Assembly: GCF_003688595.1 (NCBI RefSeq)
Contig: NZ_RCWT01000016.1
Coordinates: 55,347-119,346, forward strand
DNA from: Sphingomonas sp. PP-F2F-G114-C0414
Lineage (GTDB): Bacteria > Pseudomonadota > Alphaproteobacteria > Sphingomonadales > Sphingomonadaceae
Length of the DNA: 64,000 bases
Reading direction: 5' to 3'
Shown: positions 34,788 to 44,494 of the stretch, piece by piece
Layout: every line of letters starts with the position of its first letter
How positions within the stretch are numbered: the stretch's first letter is position 1
Notes under the pieces: model-generated
The model's database searches: none
What the model was told of the DNA's origin: nothing
What the model saw: only the letters and a program-made list of their open reading frames with translations
Position numbers and translations under genes: made by a program

Positions 34788-35960
34788 TTGCCTGTCGATA
34801 CCGCTCGCTTGCCGATCCCGATCCTTACCGATGCCCGCTCGCTGAACGGTGGAACGGGTGTATCGACCTATGCGCGGGGCTTGGCTGCGGCGCTGCCACA
34901 CCTCACCGATCAGCCGCTGCTGTTGAAGGCGAGCACAACGAACAACAGGGCCGTTCGTTGGCTTAACGCGGTCAGCCCAAGGACACGGCCGCTCGTCTAT
35001 GATGCTATGGGTTCGCTGTCGGCACGAGACGTGTTTCGCAACGCGCATGTTCATTTTTCGACATGGGGAAGGCTGCTTCGGCTCTCGAGCGACCTTCCAC
35101 CTGGGATCGCGCACTGGACCTACCCGGTTCCATTGGTGCTCGACGGCTGGATCAACCTCTACACGGTGCATGATGCCATCCCGCTTGACGCACCAGAGCT
35201 GACGTCGATTGACCCACGGCGGCATCGCGCGGTGCTCGATCGCATCCAGCAGGAGGCCGCGCGTCTGGTTACCGTTTCAGACAGCGCACGCGTGTCGATC
35301 GTGACAGCACTCGGATGTGCGCCTGATTTTGTCGTCAATGCCGGACAGGCGGTCGACGTAACCGACACCCCCCGGATGCCCATTCCGGCCGCTCTTCGGC
35401 GCAAAGGCTATTTGCTCGTGGTTGGTTCGATCGAGCCCCGTAAGAACGTCGCCAAATTACTCGCTGGCTACCGCGCAAGTGGTACGACATTGCCGCTAGT
35501 TCTGGCTGGTCCCGACGGCTGGCAGGCGGAACCAATCCTGCGCGAAATCCGTGCCACACCGGGCGCCGTACGTTTACCCTATCAGACCCGCGGCGAGCTT
35601 CTGGGTCTTATCGAAGGCGCGCGCGCGCTGCTGTTTCCCTCCCTTGCGGAGGGTTTTGGCCTGCCAGTCATCGAAGCGATGGCACTGGGCACGGCGGTAA
35701 TGACCAGTGAATTGGGGGCTCTCGCCGAAGTGGCTGGAGGTGCGGCCCGATTGGTGAACCCGCACGATATCACTTCGATGGCAGCGGCAATCGAAGAGTT
35801 GAGCCGCAACGACGCCATGATCGACGCGCTTGGGTCAGCCGGCTTGGTCCGTGCAGATGCTTTTACCGCCAACCGGTTCGTCGAGGGACTCCGTAGCCTG
35901 TATGTCGATGCGTTGCGTGGGACTCGACCTCAGGGTAGGGGAAAACCTCTCGATCTTTAA
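34788..35960 (+). CDS. GT4-family glycosyltransferase
   Basis: A 390-aa GT-B enzyme. The N-terminal domain has LTDARSLNGGTGVSTYARGL and IAHWTYPVPLVLDG, then YTVHDAIPLD. The C-terminal GT4 domain has LLVVGSIEPRKNVAKLL and ARALLFPSLAEGFGLPVIEAMALG (the E-x7-E nucleotide-sugar motif). The only plausible start is TTG at 34788; in-frame TAA lies at 34737 and no ATG or GTG occurs between. It is the first of three plus-strand genes inserted in the export set. The sugar is unknown. Confidence 0.87.
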   Translation: MPVDTARLPIPILTDARSLNGGTGVSTYARGLAAALPHLTDQPLLLKASTTNNRAVRWLNAVSPRTRPLVYDAMGSLSARDVFRNAHVHFSTWGRLLRLSSDLPPGIAHWTYPVPLVLDGWINLYTVHDAIPLDAPELTSIDPRRHRAVLDRIQQEAARLVTVSDSARVSIVTALGCAPDFVVNAGQAVDVTDTPRMPIPAALRRKGYLLVVGSIEPRKNVAKLLAGYRASGTTLPLVLAGPDGWQAEPILREIRATPGAVRLPYQTRGELLGLIEGARALLFPSLAEGFGLPVIEAMALGTAVMTSELGALAEVAGGAARLVNPHDITSMAAAIEELSRNDAMIDALGSAGLVRADAFTANRFVEGLRSLYVDALRGTRPQGRGKPLDL

Positions 35961-37287
35961 AACAGGCACGCAACGGTTGCGCATCGGCATAGACGGCTAC
36001 AATCTGGCGATGCCATGGGGAACCGGGATTGCGAGCTACGGCCGCAGCTTGGTCGAAACACTAACCGCGATGGGCCACGAGACCGACGGGATCTTTGGGC
36101 TCGATGTCGCAGGACCGGTGCAAGAGCGCGAGGCGTTGTTCTATGATCGCCTGGCACGACCGCCCAAGCATACCATCAACAAATTCGGTATACGCCGGGC
36201 TACCACCATCGCTCGCATGCTGCGAGGACCGGTCGCCCAGCTTGTCCCGCCTGGGGGTGTCGATACGCGACCGTTTGCCGAGCGCATGCCTCGCTTCGAT
36301 CGACTATGGAGCAGCCCTTTTCTGTTCGAGCGCGCGCACGCTTATTTTCGTACGACACGACAATTCGTCCGACTGCGCATCCCGCAGCCGCCGGCCATCA
36401 TGCACTGGACCTATCCGGTGCCGGTGGTGCTCGAAGGCGCACGTAACATCTATACCATCCATGACGTGGTGCCGCTGCGGCTGCCGTCGGCGACGCTCGA
36501 CGACAAACGGCAATTTCGCGCGCTGGTGCAAGGCTGCATAAAGCATGCTGCACAACTATGTACCGTATCCGAGACAAGTCGGCGCGATATAGTGGATTTG
36601 TTCGACGTAAATCCTGACCATGTGTCGAATACCTATCAGATCTCGCCAATCGATGATGGCCTACTGGCAGAAAATCCCGCTGAATCGGCACGCTTGATAG
36701 AGGCGCTGTTCGGACTGAAGCGCGATGGCTATTTCCTATTCTACGGAGCGATTGAGCCCAAGAAGAATCTTGGACGCCTCATCGAGGCCTATCTCTCGCT
36801 TGAGCTCGATACGCCACTGGTAATCGTCGCGGGCCGATCGTGGCAAAGCCAACCCGAGCTAGTCCTGCTTCCTCGCCCGGATGATCTCGCGAGCCCCCGC
36901 CACGCCCATCTCGAGCGAAGAATTATCCAGATCGATTATTTGCCCCGTCACTTGCTGCTGAGGCTGTTGCGCGGGGCACGGGCGCTGACTTTCCCCTCGC
37001 TCTACGAAGGCTTCGGGCTTCCCGCCAATGAGGCCATGTTATTGGGCGTGCCGGTGTTGGCAGCTGATACCGCATCGCTACCGGAAATCGCCGGGGATGC
37101 TGCACTGTTGGTCGACCCTTACGATGTATCCGCTATCGCGAGCGGTTTGCGCAAGCTCGATACGGACGCTGGCCTGCGTGCAGAGCTCGCGAAACGCGGG
37201 CCGGTCCAGGCACAACGCTTTTCACCTGCACGGTACAAAATGCACCTTGCCGACTTATATGATCGAACGATGAGCCATACCGCATGA
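35908..37287 (+). CDS. GT4-family glycosyltransferase
   Basis: A protein of about 459 aa, related to its upstream neighbour. RIGIDGYNLAMPWGTGIASYGR is followed by IMHWTYPVPVVLEGARNIYTIHDVVPL. The GT4 domain has FLFYGAIEPKKNLGRLIEAY and LTFPSLYEGFGLPANEAMLLGVPV. The start is uncertain: recognisable sequence begins about 25 residues after the ATG at 35908, and a TTG at 35977 would match the neighbour's length. With 35908 the gene overlaps the upstream gene by 53 nt. It overlaps the next gene by ATGA. The two GT4 genes look like an old duplication. Confidence 0.85.
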   Translation: MRCVGLDLRVGENLSIFKTGTQRLRIGIDGYNLAMPWGTGIASYGRSLVETLTAMGHETDGIFGLDVAGPVQEREALFYDRLARPPKHTINKFGIRRATTIARMLRGPVAQLVPPGGVDTRPFAERMPRFDRLWSSPFLFERAHAYFRTTRQFVRLRIPQPPAIMHWTYPVPVVLEGARNIYTIHDVVPLRLPSATLDDKRQFRALVQGCIKHAAQLCTVSETSRRDIVDLFDVNPDHVSNTYQISPIDDGLLAENPAESARLIEALFGLKRDGYFLFYGAIEPKKNLGRLIEAYLSLELDTPLVIVAGRSWQSQPELVLLPRPDDLASPRHAHLERRIIQIDYLPRHLLLRLLRGARALTFPSLYEGFGLPANEAMLLGVPVLAADTASLPEIAGDAALLVDPYDVSAIASGLRKLDTDAGLRAELAKRGPVQAQRFSPARYKMHLADLYDRTMSHTA

Positions 37288-38552
37288 TTGATGAAGCCGA
37301 TGAGATCGCACGGGAAGCCGAACGCGCGGCTTGGGAGCGTGATCGGTATACGCCGTTGCCACTCGACCCGTTTGGATCAATGCCGCAATGGGCCAGCCGA
37401 CTGCCGGGGCTTGGCCGAGATCAGCCCGCGCCAGATCCGGCCTATGTCTTCGCGACGATGATCGTGCGGCCAGCGCTTGGCCCGGTGACGTTCAGCATCG
37501 TCTTTCACGATCTGGTCGCATCGCATGGCACCCTGGTACTACAGATCGTCGCGAAGCCGGCGCACCTGCGCAATGCGCCGCAGCCGGTCGAGACCCGCAG
37601 TGTCGCATTGGCTGACCTCGCTGCGAACGGCGGCATCGCTCATATGCAAGTCCTAAGCCGCAAGAATATGTTCTACGCAGTTAGCGGTTACATCTATGAC
37701 GAGACCGACGCGCTTGCGAGTGCAATCAGCGTTTCGCTCGACCGGCGCGAAGAGTCAGATCCGGAATGGGAAGTTTCAGGTGCGGGCTCTCAAGTCCGTT
37801 TCGCGAAGGCCAATCCACCGCCTTTGCGTGCCCAGCCCGAACTGGTTACCGTTTCGGACCCGACGCTCGCAACCCCGGTATCGCAACCGATGACGGTACG
37901 GCAGTTCGGCGAACGGAGCTTCACGACCTGGATGTCAGCGCTCGATTCCGCTCCCGAACGGACCGGTGAGGCTTGGCAGGACGCTTATGTTCTGCAGGCA
38001 TTGCAGTATTATGGCGCCCCGGTGAGCGGGGGGCATGGCCTTGGCATAGAAACGCGGCCGAGCCTGCTACCGACTTATTTCACAAGCCAGCAGTGCGCTA
38101 TCCTCTCGGCATCGGTGTCAGACACCCCGCACGGGGATGATCCCGATGCGCTGGGCGGCGTGCCGGACGCGGAAGGTGTAGAGCGAATAGAGCTGAATGG
38201 CCTGTCGATACCCGAGGACATCGTCGATTTCGATTTTCTCTGGACCAACGGCCTGCCCGGGGTGCGAGGCGGACGCGAGGCATTTCCCCACCTTGTGCTC
38301 GACTGCATGCGATGTCTTAAGCTCGATGGTATCGCGATACACCTTTTTGACTATGAAGGTATGCATGCGGGGCAGTATCGCGCGGTTCCAAGCGGCCTTG
38401 CCTATACGCGCGGGGAAATCGAGCGGATCGCGTTATCATTAATCGCGCAAGGCCAAGAAATTGCCCAACTGACCTTTGCCGCCGACGATCAGCGCCGTGC
38501 CAACCACGAAAAACCCGTGCCGTTCGGACTGATTGCTCGCCGGCGACGTTAA
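37284..38552 (+). CDS. methyltransferase-like protein of unknown function
   Basis: A 422-aa protein, coupled to the GT4 gene by a 4-nt overlap. The N-terminal 180 residues are beta-rich (YVFATMIVRPALGPVTFSIVFHDLV) and unrecognised. The C-terminal half has the late motifs of a class-I methyltransferase: VDFDFLWTNGLPG, MRCLKLDGIAIHLFDYEG and RGEIERIALSLIAQG. A clear SAM-binding glycine loop is missing, so it may be a degenerate or non-catalytic member. The position suggests glycan decoration. Confidence 0.55.
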   Translation: MIDEADEIAREAERAAWERDRYTPLPLDPFGSMPQWASRLPGLGRDQPAPDPAYVFATMIVRPALGPVTFSIVFHDLVASHGTLVLQIVAKPAHLRNAPQPVETRSVALADLAANGGIAHMQVLSRKNMFYAVSGYIYDETDALASAISVSLDRREESDPEWEVSGAGSQVRFAKANPPPLRAQPELVTVSDPTLATPVSQPMTVRQFGERSFTTWMSALDSAPERTGEAWQDAYVLQALQYYGAPVSGGHGLGIETRPSLLPTYFTSQQCAILSASVSDTPHGDDPDALGGVPDAEGVERIELNGLSIPEDIVDFDFLWTNGLPGVRGGREAFPHLVLDCMRCLKLDGIAIHLFDYEGMHAGQYRAVPSGLAYTRGEIERIALSLIAQGQEIAQLTFAADDQRRANHEKPVPFGLIARRRR

Positions 38553-38569
38553 GTCGCCGGCATTGCGGA

Positions 38570-39748
38570 TCAGAGGGCATGTTCCTTGACGCCCGCAGCC
38601 AGCAGCCAGCCGATACTGTAGACCAGCAGCAAGGCAAGAAATACCGTCAGAACAATCCGCCCGCGCTCGGGGTATTCTGACTTCACGGGCATATTGGCTT
38701 CGACCACTTTGACCAGATACAGTTGCTGACGCTGCGCCCGGTCCCTCGCCTGCTCATACGCGGCCGCTGCGGCCTCGTAGCGTTTGCCGACAAATTCCTG
38801 GCGCAAGCGCAAATTTTCATATCCTCCAAGGTCTCTCGCAATCGATCCGCCGCCACCGCCGCTGGTCAACCGACCGGATTGCGCCGCAAGCTGCGATTGA
38901 AGCGAACGCACTTGGCGTTGCATCGCAATATATTGCGGGCTGGAATGGCTGACAAAGGCTCCCATCGTTTCCAATTGCGACTGCGCCGCCGCAAGATTTC
39001 CGCGCAACGTGGAAACCAGGCCAATCTGCGCTTTGCCCGAACCTTCGGGATCAATGTCCGCTTGCGACTGTCGGAAGTCGGTAAGCGTGGTCTGAACGTC
39101 CGCAACCGCACTTTCCGCCAAATCCAGCTGACGGCGCGCCGACGCGATCCCGTCGGTATAACTACGGGCGTTCAGCAGGTTCACACGCTGCTCACCCATC
39201 TTCATCAGTCGCTGGATGATATCATAGCTATCTCCAGGACGAAATGCACGGACGGTCAATACAGCAATGCCCGTATCGCGATTGTTGAGTACTAAGACCT
39301 TACCCTTATAATATTTAAGCAGTTTTTCGGGCGTAGGATTAGGTGTACTCAATCGGCTAAAAAAGTCGGCTTCGGGGCGCCGAAAGCGATCGACTAGATC
39401 GATGTCGCGATTAAGCTTTGTAACAGCGTCATGCGATTGAAGGTAATCTGCGACACTGACTGCCTCACCTTGCGATTGTGTCATCCCGCCGGCTAAGCCG
39501 ATCAAACTACCAAAACCCGTAGGAGATGCTGTCGCACCCTCGGATGAGCGAATCATGAAATGCGCTTCAGACTCATACTGGTCCGCTGCTACCAAATAAA
39601 AGTAAGCTGCCACTAATAAAGTAGGCAGCATAACGATCGATAGAAAGCTACGCCGCTTGTAAAGCCAAGCAACAAAATGTGAGAATAGACTGGGTCTATC
39701 TTCAACGCTCGTTTCGATAACCGGCGCGAAAATACCATGCATGTTCAT
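38570..39748 (-). CDS. kpsE: capsule export inner-membrane protein (KpsE/CtrB type, polysaccharide co-polymerase)
   Basis: A 392-aa protein with two membrane helices at the ends (about residues 36-56 and 366-387) and a large periplasmic coiled-coil part (ARRQLDLAESAVADVQTTLT, QYIAMQRQVRSLQSQLAAQSG, AAAAAYEQARDRAQRQQLYLV). LYLVKVVEANMPVKSEYPERG before the last helix is the usual family ending. It bridges KpsMT to the outer-membrane channel. It is 45 bp downstream of kpsM. The 5' part is noticeably AT-rich. Confidence 0.93.
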   Translation of the reverse strand: MNMHGIFAPVIETSVEDRPSLFSHFVAWLYKRRSFLSIVMLPTLLVAAYFYLVAADQYESEAHFMIRSSEGATASPTGFGSLIGLAGGMTQSQGEAVSVADYLQSHDAVTKLNRDIDLVDRFRRPEADFFSRLSTPNPTPEKLLKYYKGKVLVLNNRDTGIAVLTVRAFRPGDSYDIIQRLMKMGEQRVNLLNARSYTDGIASARRQLDLAESAVADVQTTLTDFRQSQADIDPEGSGKAQIGLVSTLRGNLAAAQSQLETMGAFVSHSSPQYIAMQRQVRSLQSQLAAQSGRLTSGGGGGSIARDLGGYENLRLRQEFVGKRYEAAAAAYEQARDRAQRQQLYLVKVVEANMPVKSEYPERGRIVLTVFLALLLVYSIGWLLAAGVKEHAL

Positions 39749-39793
39749 TTTAAAATCTCGAGCCGTGCAGAGGAGTATTTGTAGCAGATCGGG

Positions 39794-40603
39794 TCACGTC
39801 ATATGTATCCGGTGTTTTACCGCACGGATCATAAGTAGTCCGACTAGATTCAGTCCCAAAATCCACGCGTTGATGTAGGTGTAATTGACATACTCAAGCG
39901 TCGCCGACTCAAACTGCCCGTATCGTACAAGCTCGAATATCTGCGGAAACGGGTTGTATAATAGATAGTCACGATATGGCTGCGGCACCCATATGACTTG
40001 ATAGAAGGCGCCGGAGAGGGGTATCATAAAATATGTAAATAAGTGAACGAGTCGTTCCAGTGTTCGATTTTCGTACGTTCCGCCAATGATAATATTGGCA
40101 ATTCCGAATGAAAAAAGAAAAACGTACAATACGCCAAGGAGCAGGCTCAGCGGTCTAACCGGTAGGCTCGCATATCCCATTGGAATAATGAGTCCCAGCA
40201 AGACGGTGAAAGCCATGAACGTTCCCGCAGCCTCCAATATCGCGCGTGCAAAAGAGATGTCGAACACGGTGACCATTCGATGATACAGTAGCGGCGCATT
40301 GCCATGCAGCGCACCTTCGGCGCGATTAACAATGCCCCGGAACATGATGAAAATGGTGTAACCGCAAACAGTAAGTGCGATTGGACTAATCTCACCGTCA
40401 TGCGACGCCTGCCCGCTGTGCATCAGAGCGATAACGCTGCCAAGCATCAACGGCTCGCCGAACAGCCACAAATATCCGATATTTTCGCGTCCATAACGCG
40501 TGTGCAATTCGCGCATTAGGATGGCGCCAATAACACGCATCTGTACGGAAAATGCCTGCGCGAAGTTTGTCAACTTAAAATCACTTGCAGTTATAAGTTT
40601 CAC
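39794..40603 (-). CDS. kpsM: capsule ABC transporter permease (KpsM/CtrC type)
   Basis: A 269-aa ABC-2 permease. ILMRELHTRYGRENIGYLWLF opens the domain, and about six hydrophobic segments follow (TVCGYTIFIMFRGIV, MAFTVLLGLIIPMGY, LLGVLYVFLFSFGIANIII, FTYFMIPLSGAFYQVIWVP). GTG at 40603 was chosen because GAGG lies 7 nt upstream and the length then fits the family (about 260); the frame is open to 40654. It moves the lipid-linked chain across the inner membrane with KpsT. Confidence 0.93.
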   Translation of the reverse strand: MKLITASDFKLTNFAQAFSVQMRVIGAILMRELHTRYGRENIGYLWLFGEPLMLGSVIALMHSGQASHDGEISPIALTVCGYTIFIMFRGIVNRAEGALHGNAPLLYHRMVTVFDISFARAILEAAGTFMAFTVLLGLIIPMGYASLPVRPLSLLLGVLYVFLFSFGIANIIIGGTYENRTLERLVHLFTYFMIPLSGAFYQVIWVPQPYRDYLLYNPFPQIFELVRYGQFESATLEYVNYTYINAWILGLNLVGLLMIRAVKHRIHMT

Positions 40604-41306
40604 ACGGCAACCTCGTAAGGAGCGCGCCATATCAAGTGAATACGGCTTTGCCAATGTCGTTGCCCCTTGCAGGCCTGACGGGGCCTCGCGAATGTCGCGG
40701 TACGTTCCCTAGGAGGTCGTTGGCCTCGAGTGCGGTGCGGGCGTCCCTTATCGTATGGGCATTCCGCCGGTGGAGGGGGGGGGCGATAGAGCCTTGCGCA
40801 TTTTGCTGGGGGGCACGCAGGACCCCGCTGGGCGTTCAGATCCCCGCTGTCGAAGCAGAAGTAGCCCGTACAATTTAACGACGCGCTCTACGCGTTTCGG
40901 GTCGGGTTCTCGACGCTCTGTCTTCGGCCTGCTTACAGCGAAGCATGACCACGGCGATGGCAATGGGCCGGTAGATCATGGATCGGTAAGTTCGGCGACC
41001 AGAGCGTGAATGTCGGTGACCGACGACCCGCCCTTTTCTTGCGGATACGTCACCTTGACGATCCAAACCTGTCTCTTCCGGTACCTACCGCCTCGGTACC
41101 GACCACGAGGAGCAATTTCGCTCTCCTTGTGAGCCGTTCGTACCGCCAGCCATATGGCTCAATTCATATATGGTGACGAGCTGGCGCCGCGGCGTTCAGG
41201 TGGGCATCTCACCGCGCCCACCGCGTCTGAAGCTTGGCTATTACAAGCGCCCACTCTAAAGCCAATCAGTTCGAGATAGAGCGGTTGCACGAATACGGAG
41301 GACAGA
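40604..41306. other. long intergenic region between kpsM and a TPR-GT2 gene
   Basis: About 700 bp without a gene I can support. It contains a G9 run (40775-40783) and a minus-strand stretch reading VWIVKVTYPQEKGGSSVTDI (about 41064-41010) that looks like a remnant of something unrecognised. It must contain the promoters of the divergent kpsM and GT2 genes. GGAG at 41298-41301 is the ribosome-binding site of the latter. Confidence 0.4.
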
Positions 41307-43874
41307 TTGTTCAAAAAAACGCTCGGCAAGATTCTGAAACGAAAGAGTTTTCTGAATGATGCCGTTGGCAGTGACGCACGTGAGCGCAATCCGTTTCGGA
41401 TCGCGGGCGATAATGCGCGTGATCTCCGCAATTGGCGCGCCGCCGCTGATAACTACACCAAGTATCTGCACCAATATCCGGATGATTTTGACATTTGGGT
41501 TCAGCTTGGTCACGCGGAGAAGGAGGCCGGGGCATTTGACGGCGCAGAGGCGGCGTATCGGCAAGCGTTGGTGCTCGATCCCAACGATGCCGATTTGCTT
41601 TTGAATTTTGGAAGTTTTTACAGGAGGATGGGCGACCTCGAAACCGCGGCTGAAATGATCCGCCGCAGTTTCGAAGTTGATCGCAACCGGCCGGCTGGTG
41701 CCGAACTCGAACGATCGATCTTTCAACCGTATCTAGCGAATGCCGAAAAACACGTCGCTCGTACGAAACTTCGGCCACGCGCCGCGGAGGTTGTCGGACC
41801 TCGCGTTCGTTCCATCGGTGCAGTCGACTCTACTCACGGTTGGACAATTTCAGGTTGGGCCGTGGACCCCGATGCCCCTAACGAGCCCGCTGAAGTGGCA
41901 TTTTTCCTCGACGGAGCATTGATCGATAGCTGTGTGATGCACCGCTTTCGTTCTGACATCGACTTGCTCGGGCATGGATCCCCTCTCGCGGGCTTCAGCG
42001 TCGACCTGGATTTAGATTACGGCAAGCAGAAAAGTTATACCGTCTCAGCACGCTTGGCCAGAAGCGGACAGGAACTGTTGGACTCTCCGGTTATAATGTC
42101 CGCACCTGTCGAATATGCAAATTGGGTTTGCCGAAAGGCCGATACAAAGGGCGATGTTCTAGAGCTTGTCCGTCGCAAATTCGCCAGTGAAACGGCAGGC
42201 GAGCTGCTTTCAATTGTCATGCCTGTCTATAATACGCCAATTTTGTGGCTAAGGCAGGCGCTTACCAGCGTTGCCGAGCAGTGGTGTGAAAATTGGGAGC
42301 TGATTTGTGTCGATGATTGCTCACCTAACTCAGACGTACGAGATGTGCTTGATGAATTCTCAGCTCGGGATTCCCGATTCCGCACTATAAGACTTGAAGT
42401 CAATAGCGGAATATCTAGCGCAACTAACGCTGGTATCTTGAGTGCCAAAGGTAACTATGTCGCCTTTATGGACCACGATGACTATCTTGAGCCCGATGCC
42501 GTATACCGTATGCTGCAAGCGGGTCAAAAGCGTCCAGAACTAATTTATTCGGATGAGGCCATTACTGGCGATAGTATCGCTACTATACAGCACTTTGTTG
42601 CAAGAAGTGCGTTTTCATACGACTATTATTTATCGCATCCCTATTTTGTGCATTTCGTCGCCGTCCGTGCCGACGTGGCGCGGGCCGTATTGCTAGATGA
42701 AACGCTAAAAATATCTGCGGACGTAGATTTTGTTCTGCGGGTTATCGAGAAATCCTCGAATATAGCACATGTTCCCTCCTTCCTCTATCGATGGCGTACT
42801 CACAAGACGAGTACCGGGCACGCACGTAAGTCCGAGGTAACGGCAGCCACTATCGGTGTGCTTAAGCGCCATCTTGAACGATCGGGCGTGCAGGCCAATG
42901 TCTCGCCGGGGCTTGGTTTTAACAATTATCGTATCGATTTCCATGATGATCGCGGAAAGACGATGATCGTCATTCCGACAAAAAATCGAGGCGATTTGCT
43001 TAAGGCCTGTATTGATTCGATTCTAAAGACGTCATCCACAGATAACGTGGATATTCTGGTGATCGATCATGAGTCCACAGATAAGGCGACATGTAGATAT
43101 CTGGCATCTCTCAATGGCGTCGCTACAGTTTTGCCATATTCCGGGCCTTTCAATTATGCGCGAATGCATAATTACGCGCTTGAGCATATTTCCGAGGATT
43201 ATAAATATCTTCTGTTCATGAATAATGACGTGGAAGCGATCGATGCCGGCTGGCTCGAGCATATGAGAGGATTGGCAGGTCGAAGCGATGTCGGTGTCGT
43301 CGGTGCGACGTTGCTGTATGGCAATCTTACGATTCAGCATTCCGGCGTAGTGATGTCTCTTGGCGATCTAGTCGACCATGCGCATAAGTTTCTCCCATTC
43401 GAGGTCGATGGGGAACGCAATCGCGGATATAATCTAAGCTTGAGTTCTACGAGAGACTATTCGGCGGTTACGGGTGCGTGCATGATGATGCGGCGGGATG
43501 TATTCGCCGGTATAGGGGGGTTCGATGAAACCTTTGCCGTTGGATATAATGATACAGATTTGTGCCTGAGGATTGGGTCGCTTGGCCTAAAAATCCTGAA
43601 TGACCCGTACGCTGTCCTATATCACCATGAGTCGGCAACGCGTCTCGATACCGACCATATGAAACATCCGGAGGATGCCAAGCGCTTGATTGCACGCTGG
43701 TCCGATATGCTTGCGGCAGGCGATCCTTTTTATAATCCGTTGTTGGTTCCACGTCCCGCAGAAGATCATTCGGTTCGCAAGATACAGGATATTTATGCGC
43801 CGCCGCGAATCCGTGCCGTCAATCCGGTGATAAAGTCATCGTCGACGGCGCGGCCGGAAAAATTCGCGGTATGA
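41307..43874 (+). CDS. TPR protein with two GT2 glycosyltransferase domains
   Basis: An 855-aa protein, third of the large TPR-GT2 type. TPR repeats lie at about residues 30-125 (WRAAADNYTKYLHQYPDD, FDGAEAAYRQALVLDPND). A beta-rich insert (about 168-270; GWTISGWAVDPDAPNEPAEV) resembles a carbohydrate-binding or Ig-like module. GT2 domain 1 has LSIVMPVYNTP, ICVDDCSPNSD and FMDHDDYLEPD. GT2 domain 2 has MIVIPTKNRGDLL, ILVIDHEST, LLFMNNDVEAIDAGW and VGYNDTDLCLRIGSLG. The start is TTG at 41307, preceded by GGAG. DNA of the GT2 part is AT-rich, unlike the flanks. An IS5 fossil follows. Confidence 0.87.
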   Translation: MFKKTLGKILKRKSFLNDAVGSDARERNPFRIAGDNARDLRNWRAAADNYTKYLHQYPDDFDIWVQLGHAEKEAGAFDGAEAAYRQALVLDPNDADLLLNFGSFYRRMGDLETAAEMIRRSFEVDRNRPAGAELERSIFQPYLANAEKHVARTKLRPRAAEVVGPRVRSIGAVDSTHGWTISGWAVDPDAPNEPAEVAFFLDGALIDSCVMHRFRSDIDLLGHGSPLAGFSVDLDLDYGKQKSYTVSARLARSGQELLDSPVIMSAPVEYANWVCRKADTKGDVLELVRRKFASETAGELLSIVMPVYNTPILWLRQALTSVAEQWCENWELICVDDCSPNSDVRDVLDEFSARDSRFRTIRLEVNSGISSATNAGILSAKGNYVAFMDHDDYLEPDAVYRMLQAGQKRPELIYSDEAITGDSIATIQHFVARSAFSYDYYLSHPYFVHFVAVRADVARAVLLDETLKISADVDFVLRVIEKSSNIAHVPSFLYRWRTHKTSTGHARKSEVTAATIGVLKRHLERSGVQANVSPGLGFNNYRIDFHDDRGKTMIVIPTKNRGDLLKACIDSILKTSSTDNVDILVIDHESTDKATCRYLASLNGVATVLPYSGPFNYARMHNYALEHISEDYKYLLFMNNDVEAIDAGWLEHMRGLAGRSDVGVVGATLLYGNLTIQHSGVVMSLGDLVDHAHKFLPFEVDGERNRGYNLSLSSTRDYSAVTGACMMMRRDVFAGIGGFDETFAVGYNDTDLCLRIGSLGLKILNDPYAVLYHHESATRLDTDHMKHPEDAKRLIARWSDMLAAGDPFYNPLLVPRPAEDHSVRKIQDIYAPPRIRAVNPVIKSSSTARPEKFAV

Positions 43875-44494
43875 AATCCGTGATGTGATATGGATAGCTA
43901 GGTGTCGATGCTCGTGTTGCTCGACACCGCAGTAGGGAGCGGGATCTTGCATGCGTTGATCATGGTCCGTTTCCTGCGGGTCCGCTTATCCCAGGCTCAA
44001 ACTCAGGTCATGCTCTTGATTTGAATGAATCTTCCTGATGCACAGCGGCTGTGCTGGTGGGACGCGACGGGTGGCGTTGTTCCGTTTGTCGGACAGGGCG
44101 TGAGCAGCGATCGAGCCGTACCTGCCCAAGAACCAACCTGGTGTTCGTCGGGTTGATGACCGACGGGTTATTTCGGAGATTGTGCATGGGCTGAAGGTCG
44201 GCTGTCGCTGGTGCGATTGCCCGACAGACCCGCCGCCGACAATCTGCAATCGCGTCGATCGCCGGTTACCGCGCGGGAATTCGCTGTTGTTTGAGCGGTC
44301 GATTGAATGGCGGAACCTGACCGTCAGGTCAGATGAGAAAATAAAAGCAGGGCCAAACGAAAATATCGCGTATCAGGCGGCGTGGCGAACCTGTGGCCCA
44401 AAAGTCACGCTTCGATTATTCTATGTTAGGCGGGGAACGTCCCGCCAGCGCCACGGTTTCAACGTCGTCTACCGTACCAATCAAGGATGTTTAC
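43875..44494. other. intergenic region with IS5 fossil
   Basis: About 620 bp between the GT2 gene and the outer-membrane protein gene. A decayed IS5-type transposase start lies at 44077-44283; the rest (43875-44070, 44290-44490) shows no gene. The promoter of the outer-membrane protein should lie in 44300-44480. Confidence 0.5.
44077..44283 (+). pseudogene. IS5-family transposase N-terminal fragment with in-frame stop
   Basis: One plus-strand frame reads LFRLSDRA, a TGA in place of Trp (44101), then AAIEPYLPKNQPGVRRVDD, RRVISEIVHGLKVGCRWCDC and PPTICNRVDRR. It matches the IS5/IS1031 transposase start (LSDxxWAxIxPxLPKxxxGxxRVDDRRVISGI). The body of the transposase is missing, so it is a fossil at the right edge of the AT-rich glycan region. 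Confidence 0.85.

Noticed and set aside
40875..41070. A possible small minus-strand gene before the TPR-GT2 gene
   Set aside because: Only one short stretch looks protein-like, with frame breaks and no start; it is not enough for a gene or a named pseudogene.
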